Positions 6,382 to 8,203 of a stretch of DNA of 8,203 bases are shown one piece after another; position 1 is the first letter of the stretch; each line of letters starts with the position of its first letter. The position numbers and the translations under genes were made by a program. The DNA comes from Bacteroidota bacterium (GTDB lineage Bacteria > Bacteroidota > Bacteroidia > Chitinophagales > Chitinophagaceae). The notes beneath the pieces are model-generated. The model ran no database searches, was not told the origin of the DNA, and worked only from the letters and a program-made list of their open reading frames with translations. The stretch lies in the NCBI GenBank assembly GCA_947463975.1, contig CANHUW010000069.1:1-8203 (forward strand), given 5' to 3'.

Positions 6382-7926
6382 TTATTGTAGAATGAAAGTG
6401 ATTGTTTGATCTAATTTTCTAGTACCTCCACCTGGCTCACTTACTTTAATTTCGCCTATTGTTACTGTTGTTCCTGGTTGGCAACGCTTGATTAAAGCAG
6501 AAGCACCGCCAGAAAATCTAGCACCAGTTACTTCTTCAAAATCAGGCTCGTCAAAACCTTTCCCAGTGCAAATAACATAATAAGAAACTACATTAAATTT
6601 AATTCCTTCAAACACAAAGTCTCTAAGGTCAGCAATAACACCCTGTTGAGCTCTGAAAACACTTGCAGCCATATTGCCACCAGCACTTCCGCCCACAATT
6701 GCAATTGGATCTGGAACTCTTTTTACTGGAATAGTTACTTTGCTTGTTGATTTACCATCGTTCACATTTAAAGTAACTGCACCTAATTGAGTACAATTAA
6801 CCACATATTGACCAGGTCCAGCTCTTCTAACTGTTGCTGCACCACTCTCTACACTAACATTTACTTTTTCTGCTCCACCACCACCTGTTACACTTAAAGG
6901 ATTATCCAAGCCTTTATAAAATACCCTGGTCTTGTCTGTTGATACTACTAACCCAGTAGGCGTACCAACGGTATACTTCACATCTTTCTCTACTACAGCA
7001 GTTTCACCATTTGGTTTTAAGAAAGAGATTTTGACACGTTTACTGTTTAGACCCGGAGAACCCGCAACTGATTTATAGGAAGCAGTGCCATCTGGACCAA
7101 TTGGTAAAACAGCTCCGTCAATACTAATAGTAGGTTTTGCAGCACTACTAAATGCACCCACACCCGCGGTGATCACTAATTCTTCTCCAGACATTAAATA
7201 TTGTGAATTAGAAGAAGCAAATGCATTAAACTGATCGTACACCAATTCAACTTCTCCAATTTCTTTATGACAATATTCCATTACCTGAGACTCACTATTT
7301 CTTATATCGTTTTGGAACTTAGTTAAAATAGTGATTGCAGCAATTGGTGGCGTCATATTAAAATATGCATAGCCCCAATCGTTTTTACCAGCTAATGATG
7401 AAGTATTTGGAATAGTTAAATCTAATGGTAAAGTTGGTATAACATCTTTAGCGATTGCTGGATCTAATGCAGCTAGTTTATTTTTATACTCAGCTAATCT
7501 ATTCAATAATTCCGTTCCTCTATTAGGAGTATTGCCTTTTAAAAAAAATCTAGTAGTAGAACTTAAATCATGATCATTATATTCTTCTTTACCATCTTTC
7601 ACTTTTAATCCAGCCTCTTGTTTTAATCCTGTTTTCAAAGATTCAACATATGCAAATATTTCATCTGATAATTTTTGCGCTTCATTAGCTTTTGGCGCCC
7701 ATATAGCTGCTTTATCAGAAGTTTTAGGATCTTCTAATTTCTTTTGTAGCGATTTGATAATGTCTGTATTCTTTTTTTGAATAATCACATTTGCATTGGT
7801 CAAACTTTGTTCAATAGTTTTAAATGCATTCAATATTTCGCTAGATACATTTAATGCCAATAATGCAGTCAACACCAAATACATAATGTTGATCATCTTC
7901 TGCCTCGGCTCCTTGGGTAATGACAT
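6382..7926 (-). CDS. gldM: Type IX secretion system / gliding motility protein GldM (PorM)
   Basis: GldM is the inner-membrane-anchored, periplasm-spanning shaft of the type IX secretion motor. Its single N-terminal helix packs in the GldL ring, and its C-terminal domains reach GldK/GldN. The product is 514 residues, essentially the family's usual length. The N-terminus KEPRQKMINIMYLVLTAL (5-22) is the family hallmark; the transmembrane helix is about 11-28, preceded by Arg8, which lies where GldLM motor work places a conserved charged residue. A helical periplasmic domain (about 35-220) follows, then beta-rich domains to the end, including a Gly-rich TGGGGA turn and the C-terminal GGGTRKLDQTITF segment. 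This fits the known D1 to D4 order; boundaries are approximate. ATG at 7926 is chosen over Met11 because the sequence before the helix is conserved. It lies 42 bases after gldL and 26 before gldN, in one apparent operon. Confidence 0.97.
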   Translation of the reverse strand: MSLPKEPRQKMINIMYLVLTALLALNVSSEILNAFKTIEQSLTNANVIIQKKNTDIIKSLQKKLEDPKTSDKAAIWAPKANEAQKLSDEIFAYVESLKTGLKQEAGLKVKDGKEEYNDHDLSSTTRFFLKGNTPNRGTELLNRLAEYKNKLAALDPAIAKDVIPTLPLDLTIPNTSSLAGKNDWGYAYFNMTPPIAAITILTKFQNDIRNSESQVMEYCHKEIGEVELVYDQFNAFASSNSQYLMSGEELVITAGVGAFSSAAKPTISIDGAVLPIGPDGTASYKSVAGSPGLNSKRVKISFLKPNGETAVVEKDVKYTVGTPTGLVVSTDKTRVFYKGLDNPLSVTGGGGAEKVNVSVESGAATVRRAGPGQYVVNCTQLGAVTLNVNDGKSTSKVTIPVKRVPDPIAIVGGSAGGNMAASVFRAQQGVIADLRDFVFEGIKFNVVSYYVICTGKGFDEPDFEEVTGARFSGGASALIKRCQPGTTVTIGEIKVSEPGGGTRKLDQTITFILQ

Positions 7927-7968
7927 CTATACTAGTTTTAAAAATGAAGTTGTTGTTTACTGCTTTAA

Positions 7969-8203
7969 TTAACGTCCTTGCATTGCGGTTAACATATTAC
8001 CATAAATCTGATTTAACTTAGTCAAGTTATCCGCTAATAATGCAATTTGTTCTTTTGCTCTAACTGCATCTGCTGCAGAACTTGACATTGCGTTAGAAGC
8101 TTCGGATAATTTACCGTAGTAATTATTCATTGCCTCCATCGTTTTTGTCATAGTAACAAACTGTTCATTTAAATTTTTAACTCCATCAGATGCAGATGCA
8201 AAA
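7969..8203 (-). CDS. gldL: Type IX secretion system motor protein GldL (PorL), C-terminal end (5' part outside window)
   Basis: GldL is the inner-membrane ring protein that, with GldM, converts the proton gradient into motion for type IX secretion and gliding. Only the last 77 residues are present; the frame is open to the right edge, and the two N-terminal transmembrane helices are outside. The visible part is a hydrophilic, mostly helical cytoplasmic tail, rich in Ala, Ser, Asn and Met, with a heptad-like pattern, containing EAMNNYYGKLSEASNAM and ending in LNQIYGNMLTAM, which resembles GldL C-termini. An ATG at 8151 is internal, not the start, because the same helical pattern continues upstream of it. 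The position directly before gldM supports the call, since gldK-gldL-gldM-gldN is the standard order; gldK would be expected beyond the right edge. Confidence 0.93.
   Translation of the reverse strand, partial: FASASDGVKNLNEQFVTMTKTMEAMNNYYGKLSEASNAMSSSAADAVRAKEQIALLADNLTKLNQIYGNMLTAMQGR

Overview
The window comes from an AT-rich genome of the phylum Bacteroidota. The evidence is a gldL-gldM-gldN cluster (type IX secretion / gliding motility, a system confined to this phylum), near absence of Shine-Dalgarno sequences, and matches to the Bacteroidota -7 promoter element TAnnTTTG. The protein style suggests Chitinophagales/Chitinophagaceae, but that rank is a guess from memory, not something computed. 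It looks like chromosomal core DNA. I see no insertion sequences, tRNA or rRNA genes, CRISPR arrays, phage genes or broken genes.

Layout, left to right. On the + strand, the 3' end of gpmI (phosphoglycerate mutase) is followed closely by engB (ribosome-assembly GTPase) and a complete single-chain ABC exporter; the gaps are 14 and 33 bases, so they are probably co-transcribed. One base after the exporter stop, a gene for a small DUF2721-like membrane protein runs on the - strand. It is divergent from uvrC (+ strand, nucleotide excision repair), and their start codons are only 18 to 36 bases apart, depending on the start chosen for the membrane protein. The gap holds a perfect 8-base inverted repeat whose two arms each match the TAnnTTTG element and point outward, a good candidate for a back-to-back promoter. 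uvrC then meets gldN tail to tail, the two stop codons sharing the tetranucleotide TTAA. From there to the right edge the - strand carries the gld cluster in its usual transcription order gldL (3' end only), gldM, gldN.

How the genes relate. GldL and GldM form the inner-membrane, proton-driven motor of the type IX secretion system. GldM spans the periplasm and contacts the GldK/GldN ring under the outer membrane, and gldN is the last gene of this cluster. The remaining genes are unrelated housekeeping functions (glycolysis, ribosome assembly, export, DNA repair) packed with almost no spacer. The longest non-coding gap is about 42 bases, so no stretch over 300 bases lacks a gene. I did not find a previously undescribed system; the points most worth a second look are the divergent promoter palindrome and the two tail-to-tail junctions that leave no room for ordinary terminators.
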